Source: Streptomyces carminius
GTDB lineage: Bacteria; Actinomycetota; Actinomycetes; Streptomycetales; Streptomycetaceae
DNA: 44,747 nt
Assembly (NCBI RefSeq): GCF_002794255.1
Contig: NZ_PGGW01000015.1
Coordinates: forward strand, 1-44,747
Direction: 5' to 3'
The position numbers and the translations under genes are program-made. Each line of letters opens with the position of its first letter. The stretch's first letter is position 1. The notes under the pieces are model-generated. The model saw only the letters and a list, made by a program, of their open reading frames with translations, was not told the DNA's origin and did not search any database. Of the stretch, positions 27,372-35,750 are shown piece after piece.

Positions 27372-27947
27372 ATGGCGCACCTCGACATCATCGGCACCGG
27401 CAACATGGCCCAGGCCATCTCCGGCATCGCCGCCAAGGGTGGGAGCACCGTCGAGCTGTTCGGCAGGGCCGACGCCGGCAAGCCCGTCACCGGCGACATC
27501 GTCGTCCTCGCCGTCCCCCACCCGGCCGTCGCCGACATCCTCGCCGAGCGCGCCGACCAGCTGGCGGGCAAGGTCGTCGTCGACATCACCAACCCGCTGG
27601 ACTTCGAGACCTTCGACTCCCTCGTGGTGCCCTCCGACAGCTCCGCGGCAGCCGGGATCGCCGCCGCACTGCCCCGGTCGCGGGTGTTGAAGGCGTTCAA
27701 CACCAACTTCGCCGCCACACTGGCCGCCGGCAGCGTCGGTGAGCTTCCCGCCACCGTCCTCGTCGCGGGCGACGACGCCGACGCCAAGTCGCTGCTGGCC
27801 GGTGTGGTCACCGCCGGCGGCCTGCGCGCCGCCGACGCCGGCTCCCTCGAGCGCGCCCGCGAGCTGGAGGCGATCGGCTTCCTCCAGCTCACCCTGGCCG
27901 CGAACGAGAAGATCTCCTGGACCGGCGGCTTCGCCGTCGTGGACTGA
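27372..27947 (+). CDS. NAD(P)-binding oxidoreductase, F420-reductase-like
   Basis: Predicted 191 residues with the dinucleotide-binding fold of NADPH-dependent F420 reductase (NADP oxidoreductase, coenzyme F420-dependent). Visible are LDIIGTGNMAQAISGIAAKG at residues 4-23 (GxGxxA motif), IVVLAVPHPAVADIL, DITNPLDF and the KAFNTNFA motif near residue 110. Partner specificity (F420 or another quinone/flavin substrate) cannot be decided. The start ATG 27372 is typical. Divergence from a MarR gene and the twin operators suggest induction by a phenolic or redox-active compound, together with the dioxygenase downstream. A 10-bp-arm hairpin lies shortly after the stop. Confidence 0.82.
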   Translation: MAHLDIIGTGNMAQAISGIAAKGGSTVELFGRADAGKPVTGDIVVLAVPHPAVADILAERADQLAGKVVVDITNPLDFETFDSLVVPSDSSAAAGIAAALPRSRVLKAFNTNFAATLAAGSVGELPATVLVAGDDADAKSLLAGVVTAGGLRAADAGSLERARELEAIGFLQLTLAANEKISWTGGFAVVD

Positions 27948-27973
27948 CCCCTCGGCCGCCGGCCGACCCGCCC

Positions 27974-28007
27974 CCGCCGCCCCGGGCACCGGCACACGGG
28001 GCGGCGG
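27974..28007. terminator. hairpin after the oxidoreductase gene
   Basis: Arms CCGCCGCCCC and GGGGCGGCGG pair perfectly around a 14-nt loop, 27 nt after the stop codon. It may attenuate read-through into the dioxygenase. Confidence 0.5.
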
Positions 28008-28102
28008 CCCACCGTCACCCGCAACCGCGTCACCGACCCGGAGACCCGGAGACCCGGACGCCGGACCCGCCGGCACGGTCCCCAGCGCGAGGAGGAACCC
28101 GC

Positions 28103-29008
28103 ATGACACCCCCCGCCCCCGGCGGCACCACCGCCGCCGCCGACGCCCGCATACCCGCCCGGCACCCCTTCGCCGCGCACCTGCGCCGCGCCGCGGCCGC
28201 CGAGCGGTCCGCCCCGCACGCACCGTGGACCCCCCAGGACGGGCCGCTGCCGGCCCTGTACCTCAGCCACGGCGCCCCGATGCTGTTCGAGATGACCGGC
28301 TGGATGACCGAGCTCCACGACTGGGCGCGGGCGCTGCCCAGGCCCAGGGCCGTCCTCATCGTCTCCGCGCACTGGGAGTCCGCCCCGCTGAGCATCAGCG
28401 GCAGCGAGCCGGCCGAGCTCGTCCACGACTTCGGCGGCTTCGACCCGATGTACTACCGGATGCGCTACGACACCCCGGCCGCCACCGAACTCGCACGGCA
28501 GGTCGCCGGACTGATGCCGCACACCGAACCGGTCCACGAACACCGCGACCGGGGCCTGGACCACGGCGCATGGGTGCCGCTGAAGATCATGTACCCCGGC
28601 GCCGACATCCCGGTGCTGCAGCTCAGCATGCCCACCCACGACCCCGGGCGGCTCCTGGACCTGGGCCGGCGGCTGCGGTCGCTGCGCGAGACGGGGGTGC
28701 TCGTCATCGGATCCGGCTACATGACCCACGGGCTGCCGTTCCTCGACTGGTCCCGTCCCGAGCAGGTGCCCGGCTGGTCCTCGGAGTTCGACGCCTGGGC
28801 CGCCGAGGCGCTGCACAGGGGCGACATCGACGAACTCGCCGACTTCCGCAACCGGGCACCCGGCATGCCCTACGCGCACCCCACCGTGGAGCACTTCACA
28901 CCGCTCTTCGTCACCCTCGGCGCCGCCACCGACCCGACGGCACCGCCCACCACGGCCATCGACGGCTACGCCCTCGGCCTGGCCAGGCGGTCCTTCCAGA
29001 CCGCCTGA
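28103..29008 (+). CDS. class III extradiol dioxygenase (4,5-DOPA dioxygenase/LigB family)
   Basis: Predicted 301-residue non-haem dioxygenase of the LigB family, YgiD/DODA subgroup, which opens catechol rings. Metal-binding candidates are His in YLSHGAPML (about 55), His in IVSAHWESAP (about 92), and His in GLDHGAWVPL (about 153). The GSGYMTHGLPFL motif lies near 205. The N-terminal 45 residues are extra relative to the core family and Ala/Pro-rich. GAGGAGG precedes ATG 28103. Its location behind a MarR-controlled oxidoreductase suggests a small catechol/quinone detoxification unit, although a weak hairpin separates the two genes. Confidence 0.88.
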   Translation: MTPPAPGGTTAAADARIPARHPFAAHLRRAAAAERSAPHAPWTPQDGPLPALYLSHGAPMLFEMTGWMTELHDWARALPRPRAVLIVSAHWESAPLSISGSEPAELVHDFGGFDPMYYRMRYDTPAATELARQVAGLMPHTEPVHEHRDRGLDHGAWVPLKIMYPGADIPVLQLSMPTHDPGRLLDLGRRLRSLRETGVLVIGSGYMTHGLPFLDWSRPEQVPGWSSEFDAWAAEALHRGDIDELADFRNRAPGMPYAHPTVEHFTPLFVTLGAATDPTAPPTTAIDGYALGLARRSFQTA

Positions 29009-29162
29009 CAGCTCCCGGGCCCCGGACCCGGGTGCGTGGGCCGAACAGGCAGGGCAGGCCGCCGCACCGGCCGTCAACTCCGGGATCCCCGGCGGCGAGG
29101 GTGCTGAGCGAGGGGCCTCGGCACGCCGTTCGGCCGGTGCGCCGCGTGCGAGGATGGCCTAC

Positions 29163-30698
29163 GTGACCGAATCGTCCTCCCCGCCCGCCGCCGAGGGCCC
29201 GCCCCGCGGCCGCGGCCTGGGCCCCCGTGCCGCCGCCGTGCTCGTGTTCGGGGCCTCGGCCGCGGTCCTGGTGGTCGAGATCGTCGCTCTGCGGCTGCTG
29301 GCCCCCTACCTCGGCCTCACCCTCGAGACCAGCACCCTGGTGATCGGCATCGCCCTCACCGCGATCGCCCTCGGCTCCTGGCTGGGCGGGCGCGTCGCCG
29401 ACCGGATCGATCCGCGCCGGCTCCTGGGCCCCGCGCTCGGGGTGTCGGGAGCGGTCGTGGCGCTCACCCCCGCCGTGCTGCGCACCACCGCGGAGTGGGT
29501 GCCGCCGCTGCTCCTGTCGATCGCGTCACTGACCATCCTCGTACCGGGCGCGCTGCTCTCCGCGGTGACGCCGATCGTGACCAAGCTGCGGCTCACCAGC
29601 CTCGCCGAGACCGGGACGGTGGTCGGCCGGCTGTCCGGCGTCGGCACCGTCGGTGCCATCGTCGGCACCGTCCTGACCGGCTTCGTCCTCGTGTCGCGGT
29701 TGCCGGTCAGCGGCATACTGATCGGCCTCGGCACCCTGCTGGTGGCCGGCTCGGCGCTGGTCGAGTGGCGGACGCGCGGGTGGAGCGGCGTCCCCGCCCT
29801 GGCGCTCGTGGTCGTCGCCGGCGGTCTGGCCGCCGCGGTCGCGCCCGGTGACTGCGACGCGGAGACCAGGTACCACTGCGCACGGGTCGTCGCCGACCCC
29901 GACCGGGACAGCGGCCGGACACTCGTTCTGGACGGCCTGCGGCACTCCTACGTCGACCTGGCGGACCCGACCTTCCTGGAGTTCACCTACGTGCGCGCCA
30001 TCGCGTCGGTGGTCGACGCCGCCTTTCCCGAAGGCGAGCCACTCGACGCCCACCACCTGGGCGGCGGCGGGCTCACCTTCCCCCGCTACCTCGCGGCCAC
30101 CCGGCCCGGGACGCGCAGCGTCGTGTCCGAGATCGACGGCGGGGTCGTGCGCATCGACCGCGACCGGCTCGGGCTGAGGCCCGGAACCGGTGTCGAGGTA
30201 CGCGTCGAGGACGGCAGGCTCGGCCTGCGGCGGCTGGACACCGGCAGTCGCGACCTCGTCGTCGGCGACGCCTTCGGGGGCGTCAGCGTGCCGTGGCACC
30301 TCACCACGGCGGAGGCGATGACCGACGTACGGCGGGTGCTCGACGAGGACGGCCTGTACGTCGCCAACCTCATCGATCACGGCGAACTGGCCTTCGCACG
30401 CGCCGAAGCGGCCACCCTGGACGAAGTCTTCGAGCACGTCGCCCTCCTCGGCGAACCCGCCGACATCGGCCTCGACCCGGCCGCCGCCTCCAGGGGCGGC
30501 AACATGGTGCTGCTCGCCTCCGACCGCCCGGTCGACCCGCGCGCGGTCCAGGAAGCACTGGACGCCCGGCGGACCGGCTGGAGGATCGCCACCGGCGACG
30601 ACCTCGCCTCCTGGATCGGCGACGCCCGGCCGCTCACCGACGACTACGCGCCCGTCGACCAGCTCCTCCAGGCCCACGGCCCGCGGAGCGGCCGGTGA
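29163..30698 (+). CDS. membrane-anchored spermidine-synthase-like protein (fused MFS/spermidine synthase)
   Basis: Predicted 511 residues. The first about 210 contain six or seven hydrophobic helices (AAAVLVFGASAAVLVVEIVA, STLVIGIALTAIALGSWLGG, GAIVGTVLTGFVLVSRLP and others). The last about 270 resemble the spermidine-synthase/methyltransferase fold: HLGGGGLTFPRYLAAT in place of the SAM-binding glycine loop, the acidic VVSEID, and LVVGDAFGGVSVPWHLTT. The polyamine-site residues are not clearly conserved, so aminopropyl transfer is doubtful. The start GTG 29163 fits a GAGG site; ATG 29154 is too close to it. Its 3' end overlaps the convergent transporter gene by 65 bp. Confidence 0.85.
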   Translation: MTESSSPPAAEGPPRGRGLGPRAAAVLVFGASAAVLVVEIVALRLLAPYLGLTLETSTLVIGIALTAIALGSWLGGRVADRIDPRRLLGPALGVSGAVVALTPAVLRTTAEWVPPLLLSIASLTILVPGALLSAVTPIVTKLRLTSLAETGTVVGRLSGVGTVGAIVGTVLTGFVLVSRLPVSGILIGLGTLLVAGSALVEWRTRGWSGVPALALVVVAGGLAAAVAPGDCDAETRYHCARVVADPDRDSGRTLVLDGLRHSYVDLADPTFLEFTYVRAIASVVDAAFPEGEPLDAHHLGGGGLTFPRYLAATRPGTRSVVSEIDGGVVRIDRDRLGLRPGTGVEVRVEDGRLGLRRLDTGSRDLVVGDAFGGVSVPWHLTTAEAMTDVRRVLDEDGLYVANLIDHGELAFARAEAATLDEVFEHVALLGEPADIGLDPAAASRGGNMVLLASDRPVDPRAVQEALDARRTGWRIATGDDLASWIGDARPLTDDYAPVDQLLQAHGPRSGR

Positions 30699-32022
30699 CA
30701 GGACGCGTCTTTGGGTCCCGGTACGCCGTCGCCTCCGCCAGAGCCCGCGGGGTCACGGCGCGCAGGAACGGAACGACCACCAGGAGGGCGGCCCCGGCGA
30801 ACACGGCGAACGCCGCGCGCAGCCCGAACCACTGGGCGAGCACACCCGCCAGCCCGGCGCCCAGCGGCATCGCGCCCCAGCTGAACAGGCGCGCGGCGGC
30901 GTTGTAGCGGCCCATCAGCTCGGTCGCCACCATGCGCTGGCCGATGGTCCGGGAGTTCACCGTCCACAGCACGCCGCCCATGCCGCCGACGAAGGCGCTC
31001 GCCGCCACCGGCCACAGGTTGGTGGTGAGTACCGGAGCGGCCATCATGGCGGCGGTGCCCAGCAGATCGGCGAACATGACCCGGCGCCGGCCGAGGAGCC
31101 GGTTGAGCGGACCCACGGTGAGGGCGCCGACCAGGCCGCCGGCCCCGAGAGAGCTGAGCAGCATGCCGTACTGCTGGGCGCTCAGCCCCATCGGCCCGGT
31201 CGCCATCAGCGGCATCAGGGCGAACCAGCCGCCCCAGCAGGCGCACAGCACGGTCAGGGCGAGCGCCGTCATCCGCAGCAGCCGCTGATGCCACAGGAGG
31301 TGCAGACCCTCGGCGATCCGCTGGTTCACCGAGCCGGCGGGCCGGTCCCCGGCGGCGCGCGGCGCGAACCGGCCGGCCAGCAGGAGCAGCACCGCCATGC
31401 CGGTCACGTACGCCGCGCCGGTGGCGCCCAGGGCGACGCTCGCGCCCGCCGCCACCAGCAGTCCGCCGACGAAGGGGCCGCAGAACTCGTTGCACACCGT
31501 CTCGGCGCCGGCCACCCAGGCGTTGGCCCGCTCCAGCTTTCCCGGGGCGATCGCCATGGGCACCAGGGCGGTGGCCGAGGTGAGGGCGACGACCTCGGCG
31601 ACGCCCAGGGCGATGCCGCCCAGGTAGAGGGCGGAGAGGGTGGTCGTGCCGGTGACGGTGGTGCCCAGGAGCGCCGCGACGGCCGCCAGCCGGACGGTGT
31701 TGGCGATCCACAGCAGTCGCCGGCGGTCGTAGCGGTCGACCAGCACGCCGACGTGCAGAGCGGCCAGTAACCACGGGAGCGTGAGGGTGAGCGCCACGGC
31801 CGAGACCAGGACCGGGGACCGGGTGAACCGGGTCGCCAGCAGCGGCAGTGCCACCTTGGTGACGCCGTCCGCGAGGTTGGTGAGGGAGGTGAACAGCACC
31901 AGCACGGTGGTGTTCCGCGTGCTCACGGCGTCCGGCGGGCGGCCCGGCGGGCACCCCGGCGGGTACCCCGGTGGTGCCTTCGGCGGCGGTCCGGTGGCCG
32001 GCTCGGCGGCGGCCTTCTCCAT
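30634..32022 (-). CDS. MFS transporter
   Basis: Predicted 462-residue, 12-helix major facilitator, likely a proton-coupled exporter. Seen: the motif-A-like loop GVLVDRYDRRRLLW between helices 2 and 3, repeated hydrophobic segments (VLVLFTSLTNLADGVTKVAL, AAYVTGMAVLLLLAGRF, FAVFAGAALLVVVPFL), and a Pro-rich cytoplasmic N-terminus (GYPPGCPPGRPP). The start ATG 32022 is preceded by AGGGAG at a good distance. Codon 85 is TTA (plus-strand TAA at 31768-31770), so expression may be tied to bldA. Divergently transcribed from a CGNR-type gene. Its last 65 bp overlap the end of the membrane-bound spermidine-synthase homologue. Confidence 0.9.
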   Translation of the reverse strand: MEKAAAEPATGPPPKAPPGYPPGCPPGRPPDAVSTRNTTVLVLFTSLTNLADGVTKVALPLLATRFTRSPVLVSAVALTLTLPWLLAALHVGVLVDRYDRRRLLWIANTVRLAAVAALLGTTVTGTTTLSALYLGGIALGVAEVVALTSATALVPMAIAPGKLERANAWVAGAETVCNEFCGPFVGGLLVAAGASVALGATGAAYVTGMAVLLLLAGRFAPRAAGDRPAGSVNQRIAEGLHLLWHQRLLRMTALALTVLCACWGGWFALMPLMATGPMGLSAQQYGMLLSSLGAGGLVGALTVGPLNRLLGRRRVMFADLLGTAAMMAAPVLTTNLWPVAASAFVGGMGGVLWTVNSRTIGQRMVATELMGRYNAAARLFSWGAMPLGAGLAGVLAQWFGLRAAFAVFAGAALLVVVPFLRAVTPRALAEATAYRDPKTRPVTGRSAGRGPGGAGRRARSRR

Positions 32023-32090
32023 CGCATAACTCCCTAACACATGTAGATGGTTACCCCAGTGTCGGCTTACCCCTGGCGCCGAGGAGACTG

Positions 32091-32119
32091 TTAACCTGCT
32101 AATCGAAATGGCTGGTTAG
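32091..32119. promoter_or_regulatory. inverted repeat between MFS and CGNR genes
   Basis: TTAACC at 32091-32096 and GGTTAG at 32114-32119 form a spaced inverted repeat in the divergent promoter region. A GGTTAC copy also lies near 32049. A plausible control site for the transporter; weak. Confidence 0.35.
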
Positions 32120-32151
32120 GAGTCTTCGGTTGGCCGGAACGAGGAGGGTGC

Positions 32152-32733
32152 ATGTCCGAACCGCCCGCGGTGGCCGGGCTGATCATGAGCTTCACCAACA
32201 CCGTCGATCTGGAGAGCGGACGGGAGGAGCTGTCCACGCCCGCCGGGCTCGCCCGCTGGCTGACCGGCGCAGGGCTCGCCGAGCGGTCACCCGATGTCAC
32301 GGAAACCGATCTCCGGGCCTGTCTGGACCTGCGCACCGGTATGCGGGAGGCACTGGAGGACGGCGGCGCGCCCGCGTCGCCGCACCGGCTGGCACTCGCC
32401 GACGCCGTACTGGCCCGGCTGCCGGTCATGATCACCCTGACCGCGGCCACCGCGCCACCGGGCGGCGGACGGCCGCCCGCCGTCCTCGTGCCGTCCCCCG
32501 ACCTCACCGGCGTGTCCCGGGCCGTGGCGCGACTGGCCGTCGCCTGGGCCGAGCTGGTACTGACCGGGCAGGTGCGGCGGCTGAAGCGGTGCGCGGAGCG
32601 GCGGTGCGGCGAGGTGTTCTGGGACACCTCCCGCAACCACAGCCGCCGCTGGTGCTCCATGCAGGTGTGCGGAAACCGGGCCAAGGCCCGGCGGCACACC
32701 GCCCGCCGGACCGGGACCGGCCCGACCGGCTGA
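32152..32733 (+). CDS. CGNR zinc-finger (ABATE-domain) regulator
   Basis: Predicted 193 residues. The N-terminal ABATE-type domain (about 5-130) contains LIMSFTNTVDLESGREEL and ends in a helical linker. The C-terminal CGNR zinc-binding motif is CAERRCGEVFWDTSRNHSRR followed by WCSMQVCGNRAKARRH (about 147-183). It has the expected spaced cysteines and the eponymous CGNR. Proteins of this family act as DNA-binding regulators. GAGGAGGG precedes ATG 32152. Its divergent placement next to the MFS exporter suggests that it controls that transporter. Confidence 0.9.
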   Translation: MSEPPAVAGLIMSFTNTVDLESGREELSTPAGLARWLTGAGLAERSPDVTETDLRACLDLRTGMREALEDGGAPASPHRLALADAVLARLPVMITLTAATAPPGGGRPPAVLVPSPDLTGVSRAVARLAVAWAELVLTGQVRRLKRCAERRCGEVFWDTSRNHSRRWCSMQVCGNRAKARRHTARRTGTGPTG

Positions 32734-32735
32734 GC

Positions 32736-32768
32736 CGGCCGGGCCGCCGGTGACCGGCGGCCCGGCCG
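32736..32768. terminator. hairpin terminator after the CGNR gene
   Basis: Perfect 15-bp GC-rich arms with a 3-nt loop (TGA), starting 3 nt after the CGNR stop codon. One of two hairpins between convergent genes. Confidence 0.8.
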
Positions 32769-32824
32769 ACTGCGGGCTGCGTCCCCTCGGCTCCCGGTAC
32801 CGGCGGGCACCGCCGGAGTCCGCC

Positions 32825-32856
32825 GGGTGCGCGGTCACGGTCGTGACCGCGCACCC
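32825..32856. terminator. hairpin terminator between convergent genes
   Basis: Perfect 14-bp arms (GGGTGCGCGGTCAC and complement) with a 4-nt loop, 50 nt beyond the TetR stop. It probably serves the leftward TetR/hydrolase transcript. Confidence 0.75.
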
Positions 32857-32905
32857 CCGGTCGGGGCGGCGGAGAGCTGCGGATCGCGTCCCCGGCCGGT
32901 GGACG

Positions 32906-33475
32906 TCATCCCTGCGCCGTGCGCAGGCCCCGGTCGGCGAAGGCGATCAGCCACTCGAAGCTCTCGTCGACGTCGGTGCCCCACTGGAAGCCGTCGGCCG
33001 CCTGCAGAGTGGCGAAGCCGTGGCAGAGGCTGCGGAGCGTGCGCAGGGCGTGGTCGGTGTCGGACTCCGCGAGGTGGTAGCCGCGCAGGACCGCCGTGAA
33101 CGCGTCGAGCAGCCGCCGCCCCGCGGCGGCCAGTGGATCGTCCGGGCCGGACGGCTCCACGCCGATCGTCGCGGCGTACCGGCCGGGGTGCGCCAGGACG
33201 AAGGCGCGGAAGGCGCGCGCGGCGGCCGCCAGGGCGTCGCGGCCCGCGTACCCCTGGACCGCGCCGCCGACGGCGTCGGCGGCCTCGCCCAGCGCCAGGG
33301 CCGCGATGCGCCGGTTGAGGTCCTCCTGACCGCCCACGTGCTTGTACAGGGACGGGGTGCGCACGCCCAGCCGCTCGGCCAGCAGGCCCATCGTCAGATG
33401 GGCGAGACCCACCTCGTCGGCGAGGGCGGCACCGGCCGCGACCACGGCCGCCGGGGTCAGACCGGGCCTAGGCAC
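32906..33475 (-). CDS. TetR-family regulator (WHG C-terminal domain)
   Basis: Predicted 189 residues. The N-terminal TetR helix-turn-helix lies at about 8-55 (AVVAAGAALADEVGLAHLTM, then LLAERLGVRTPSLYKHVGGQ). The ligand-binding half contains AFRAFVLAHPGRYAATIGVE and ALRTLRSLCHGFATLQAADG FQW, typical of the WHG/TetR_C_33 group. The start GTG 33475 overlaps the upstream hydrolase stop by 8 nt, so the regulator is co-translated with an alpha/beta hydrolase. It probably autoregulates from the operator ahead of that hydrolase. Confidence 0.88.
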   Translation of the reverse strand: MPRPGLTPAAVVAAGAALADEVGLAHLTMGLLAERLGVRTPSLYKHVGGQEDLNRRIAALALGEAADAVGGAVQGYAGRDALAAAARAFRAFVLAHPGRYAATIGVEPSGPDDPLAAAGRRLLDAFTAVLRGYHLAESDTDHALRTLRSLCHGFATLQAADGFQWGTDVDESFEWLIAFADRGLRTAQG

Positions 33476-34304
33476 GGGCGGCGTCCGACCGGAGGAAGGC
33501 GAGCACGAGCGGGACCACCCGCTCGGGGAACTGGTGATGCGGATAGTGCCCGGCGCCCTCGATCATCTCCAGGCGGCCGAGGCCGGGCGGCAGGGCGTCG
33601 ACGATCGCCGAACCCTCGGCGTGCGGATCGGCCCAGTCGGGGTCCAGCGTGCCCATCAACACCAGGACCGGGCAGCGGACGTCGCCGAGCCGTGCGCCCG
33701 CGTCGGTGGGAGCGCTGCGGCCCATGCCCCGCAGGGCCGCCATCCGGCCCGGCTCGCGCAGCAGGGCGTCGACGCGGCCGAGCCGTTCGGCCCAGTCGGC
33801 CGGTTTCGCGCCGGGGTAGGCCACGTCGAGGTACGAGCGCCACAGCCGCACACTGCCGAACGCGCCCGCGCCGAGCAGCCGCAGCATGCCCTGCCGGAAG
33901 CGCCTGACCCGCAGGTCGCCGGGGCGGAGCGCCTGCCTGCGGGTGAACGGCGCCAACTCGACGACCGCGGTGACCAGCGAGGGCTCCCGCGCCGCGGCGA
34001 TGGTGGCGGCGCCGCCGGAGAAGGAGTGGCCGACGAGCACGGCAGGGCCGCCCAGGTGGCGGATCACGGCGAGCAGGTCGCCGGCGACGGCGGTGCGGCT
34101 CCAGTCCGGCCAGCCGGTGCTGGACTCGCCGCAGCCGCGCAGATCGACCGCGGCGACCCGGTGGCCCGCCGCCACCAGCGGCGGGATCACGGCACGGTAC
34201 GCGGCGCGGCTGTCGCCCATGCCGTGCGCGAGGACGACCAGCGGGCCGGACCCGGTCACCTCGTAGGCGATCGTGCCGCCGTCGACGGCAAGGTGTTCGG
34301 GCAT
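33468..34304 (-). CDS. alpha/beta-fold hydrolase
   Basis: Predicted 278-residue serine hydrolase. The nucleophile elbow is GHSFSGG (Ser94) with oxyanion motif AHGMGDSR near residue 27. The acid residue is probably Asp in MGTLDPDW, and the base is His in EGAGHYPHHQFPERV near the C-terminus. A helical lid (about 135-190) sits before the acid. GGAGG precedes ATG 34304. The substrate is unknown. It is first in a two-gene operon with the TetR regulator. An inverted repeat directly upstream (GCGTT-AGCTA-AACGC, 34329-34343) is the likely operator, so the hydrolase substrate or product may be the inducer. Confidence 0.88.
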   Translation of the reverse strand: MPEHLAVDGGTIAYEVTGSGPLVVLAHGMGDSRAAYRAVIPPLVAAGHRVAAVDLRGCGESSTGWPDWSRTAVAGDLLAVIRHLGGPAVLVGHSFSGGAATIAAAREPSLVTAVVELAPFTRRQALRPGDLRVRRFRQGMLRLLGAGAFGSVRLWRSYLDVAYPGAKPADWAERLGRVDALLREPGRMAALRGMGRSAPTDAGARLGDVRCPVLVLMGTLDPDWADPHAEGSAIVDALPPGLGRLEMIEGAGHYPHHQFPERVVPLVLAFLRSDAARA

Positions 34305-34328
34305 GGCGTCCTCCGGGATTGGTTAATG

Positions 34329-34357
34329 GCGTTAGCTAAACGCTAATATCATTAGCC
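34329..34357. promoter_or_regulatory. operator-like inverted repeats upstream of hydrolase-tetR
   Basis: GCGTT and AACGC arms flank AGCTA at 34329-34343. TTAGC/GCTAA pentamers are reiterated through 34356 in an AT-rich island of otherwise GC-rich DNA, 25-55 nt before the hydrolase start. Confidence 0.55.
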
Positions 34358-34800
34358 GAACCTGTCAACGGTGAGCCCCCAGGTGCGGCCGGGGAGGGCG
34401 CCGGGGACGCCGTCGCCGGCCCGGACCTCTCGGCGGGCGGGCGCGGTCCGCGCCGACGGGGCCGTCCGGTCCGGCCCGGGGTGGGACGCTCCCTCAGCCG
34501 GCCCGGTAGCGGCCGGAGAGTTCGGGGCGCTGGATGCCGAAGGCCGCGAGTTCCGCCCGGGAGGCGGCGTCGGCGAGGCCGGCCGGGAGGGGGCACCGGT
34601 GTCCGTCCGAACCGGGCGGCGCCGGTCTGGTCCGCCCAGTGCGCGGATGCGGGCGTGGGAGTGGTTGTGGACCGGTTGCCCGGCCGCCCTCCCCGCCGCC
34701 TCGAGTGGCTCCGCCGTCTTGTCCAGGTCCGGCTGGCCGGCGTCAACGCCGCTTCGACGGTCGGTGCTTGAACCACGTTCAAGAGCGTCAGTGGACCAGA
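34358..34800. other. intergenic stretch, no recognisable gene
   Basis: Long overlapping frames on both strands lack motifs, ribosome sites and consistent codon bias. Nothing identifiable is present until the promoter of the next gene. Confidence 0.5.
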
Positions 34801-34810
34801 GGTCTGATGA

Positions 34811-34840
34811 TTGACCCTTCAACATTTTCGCTGTTAACGT
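34811..34840 (+). promoter_or_regulatory. promoter of the I36-type secreted protein gene
   Basis: TTGACC at 34811-34816 and TAACGT at 34835-34840 (TANNNT form, 18-nt spacer) lie in an AT-rich stretch 31 nt before the start codon. Confidence 0.5.
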
Positions 34841-34871
34841 CAAAACGGCCTCTCAGGAACGGAGTTCTTCC

Positions 34872-35246
34872 ATGCGTGCACGGATGATCACTCTCGCGGC
34901 GGTGCCCGTAGCCTTCTTGGGTGTCATGGCCTCCGCGCCCAGCGCGTCGGCGGCGGTCCCCGGAAACTGTCCGGAAGACACAGTCTGCGTCTGGTCCAAT
35001 TGGTGGTACGGCGATACCGATGTGCCTCCGTCGCTGGCGACCGAAAGTGAGTGGTCCGGCAGCGTTCCCGGGCGCCAGTTCTACAACAACACGGCCCGGG
35101 ACATCACGATGACGTACGTCCTCGTCCAGGACGAGGGGCGGGGGCCTGTGCACACGGCATGTGTCAACAGGAAACAAGGCAGTTATTTCACTGTGCCTGT
35201 GTCCGTCACGAAAGTGACCTGGGAGGAGACCACCGGCCGCTGTTGA
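34872..35246 (+). CDS. secreted peptidase-inhibitor-like protein (I36 family)
   Basis: Predicted 124 residues. A Sec signal peptide (MRARMITLAAVPVAFLGVMA, cleavage after SASA at about residue 28) precedes a small beta-rich domain. That domain starts NCPEDTVCVWSNWWYG and has cysteines at about 33, 39, 98 and 124 that can form two disulfides. This resembles the Streptomyces peptidase inhibitor family I36 (metalloprotease inhibitor, beta/gamma-crystallin-like). Inhibitory activity is not certain, since many family members lack a known target. The gene is monocistronic with its own promoter and an AACGGAG ribosome site. Confidence 0.8.
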   Translation: MRARMITLAAVPVAFLGVMASAPSASAAVPGNCPEDTVCVWSNWWYGDTDVPPSLATESEWSGSVPGRQFYNNTARDITMTYVLVQDEGRGPVHTACVNRKQGSYFTVPVSVTKVTWEETTGRC

Positions 35247-35675
35247 CGAACGCCCCCGGCGGCGCCCTCGAACAGTCGCTTCTTGGGCCGCCGTGGTGTG
35301 TCACTTGGTCGGCCCCGGTCTTGCGTGGCGGTCCGTCGGCGGAGTCGGCGGACCGTTTCGCGTTCCGTTTCGGCCGGTGACGGCGGCGGCGTGGGCCCGA
35401 GTCCGGAGCCGGCCGAGGGCGCGGGTGAACACACCCTCCGACGCGTGGTGGCGGGAGCGGGTGTGAACCGTTTTCCGGGGCCTGTAGCGCTCTGGCAGCC
35501 GAGCGGACACCGGAATCGACGCAGAGATCCGTACACGATCTCCGGATCGGTGCGGAGGAACGCGTCGTAGCGGTTCCTGTCGGTGGCCGCGTCGTTCACG
35601 GCGGGCCTGATTTCGTGGCTGACCTCGGCGTTCTGAGTCGCGGTCACTCATCCTGCGCCTGTTGGAGGAAGTGCC
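35247..35675. other. intergenic stretch, no intact gene
   Basis: No family motif could be identified. A minus-strand frame (beginning near 35647 with a GTG and containing RNRYDAFLRTDPEIVYGSL) looks protein-like for about 45 codons and then turns into Arg/Pro-rich shadow. It may be another truncated gene. Confidence 0.4.
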
Positions 35676-35729
35676 GTGCAACCCGTCGACCTGAGTGCGG
35701 TGGCCTGGCGCAAGAGCGGTCACAGGTGA
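35676..35729 (+). pseudogene. DUF397 protein, N-terminal stub
   Basis: A GGAGGA site is followed by GTG 35676 encoding VQPVDLSAVAWRKSGHR and a stop. This matches the conserved opening of DUF397 proteins (DLSxAxWRKSSxS), small actinobacterial partners of helix-turn-helix regulators. The rest of the roughly 65-residue domain is missing. Confidence 0.55.
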
Positions 35730-35750
35730 CCCTCCCGGCCGGGCCGGCCG

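Noticed and set aside
34371..34843. Overlapping ORFs of about 150 codons on both strands
   Set aside because: Arg/Pro-rich, no motifs or ribosome sites; typical artefacts of high GC.
35183..35647. Minus-strand ORF of 154 codons
   Set aside because: Only the first about 45 codons look protein-like and no family was recognised; noted as a possible fragment, not annotated as a gene.
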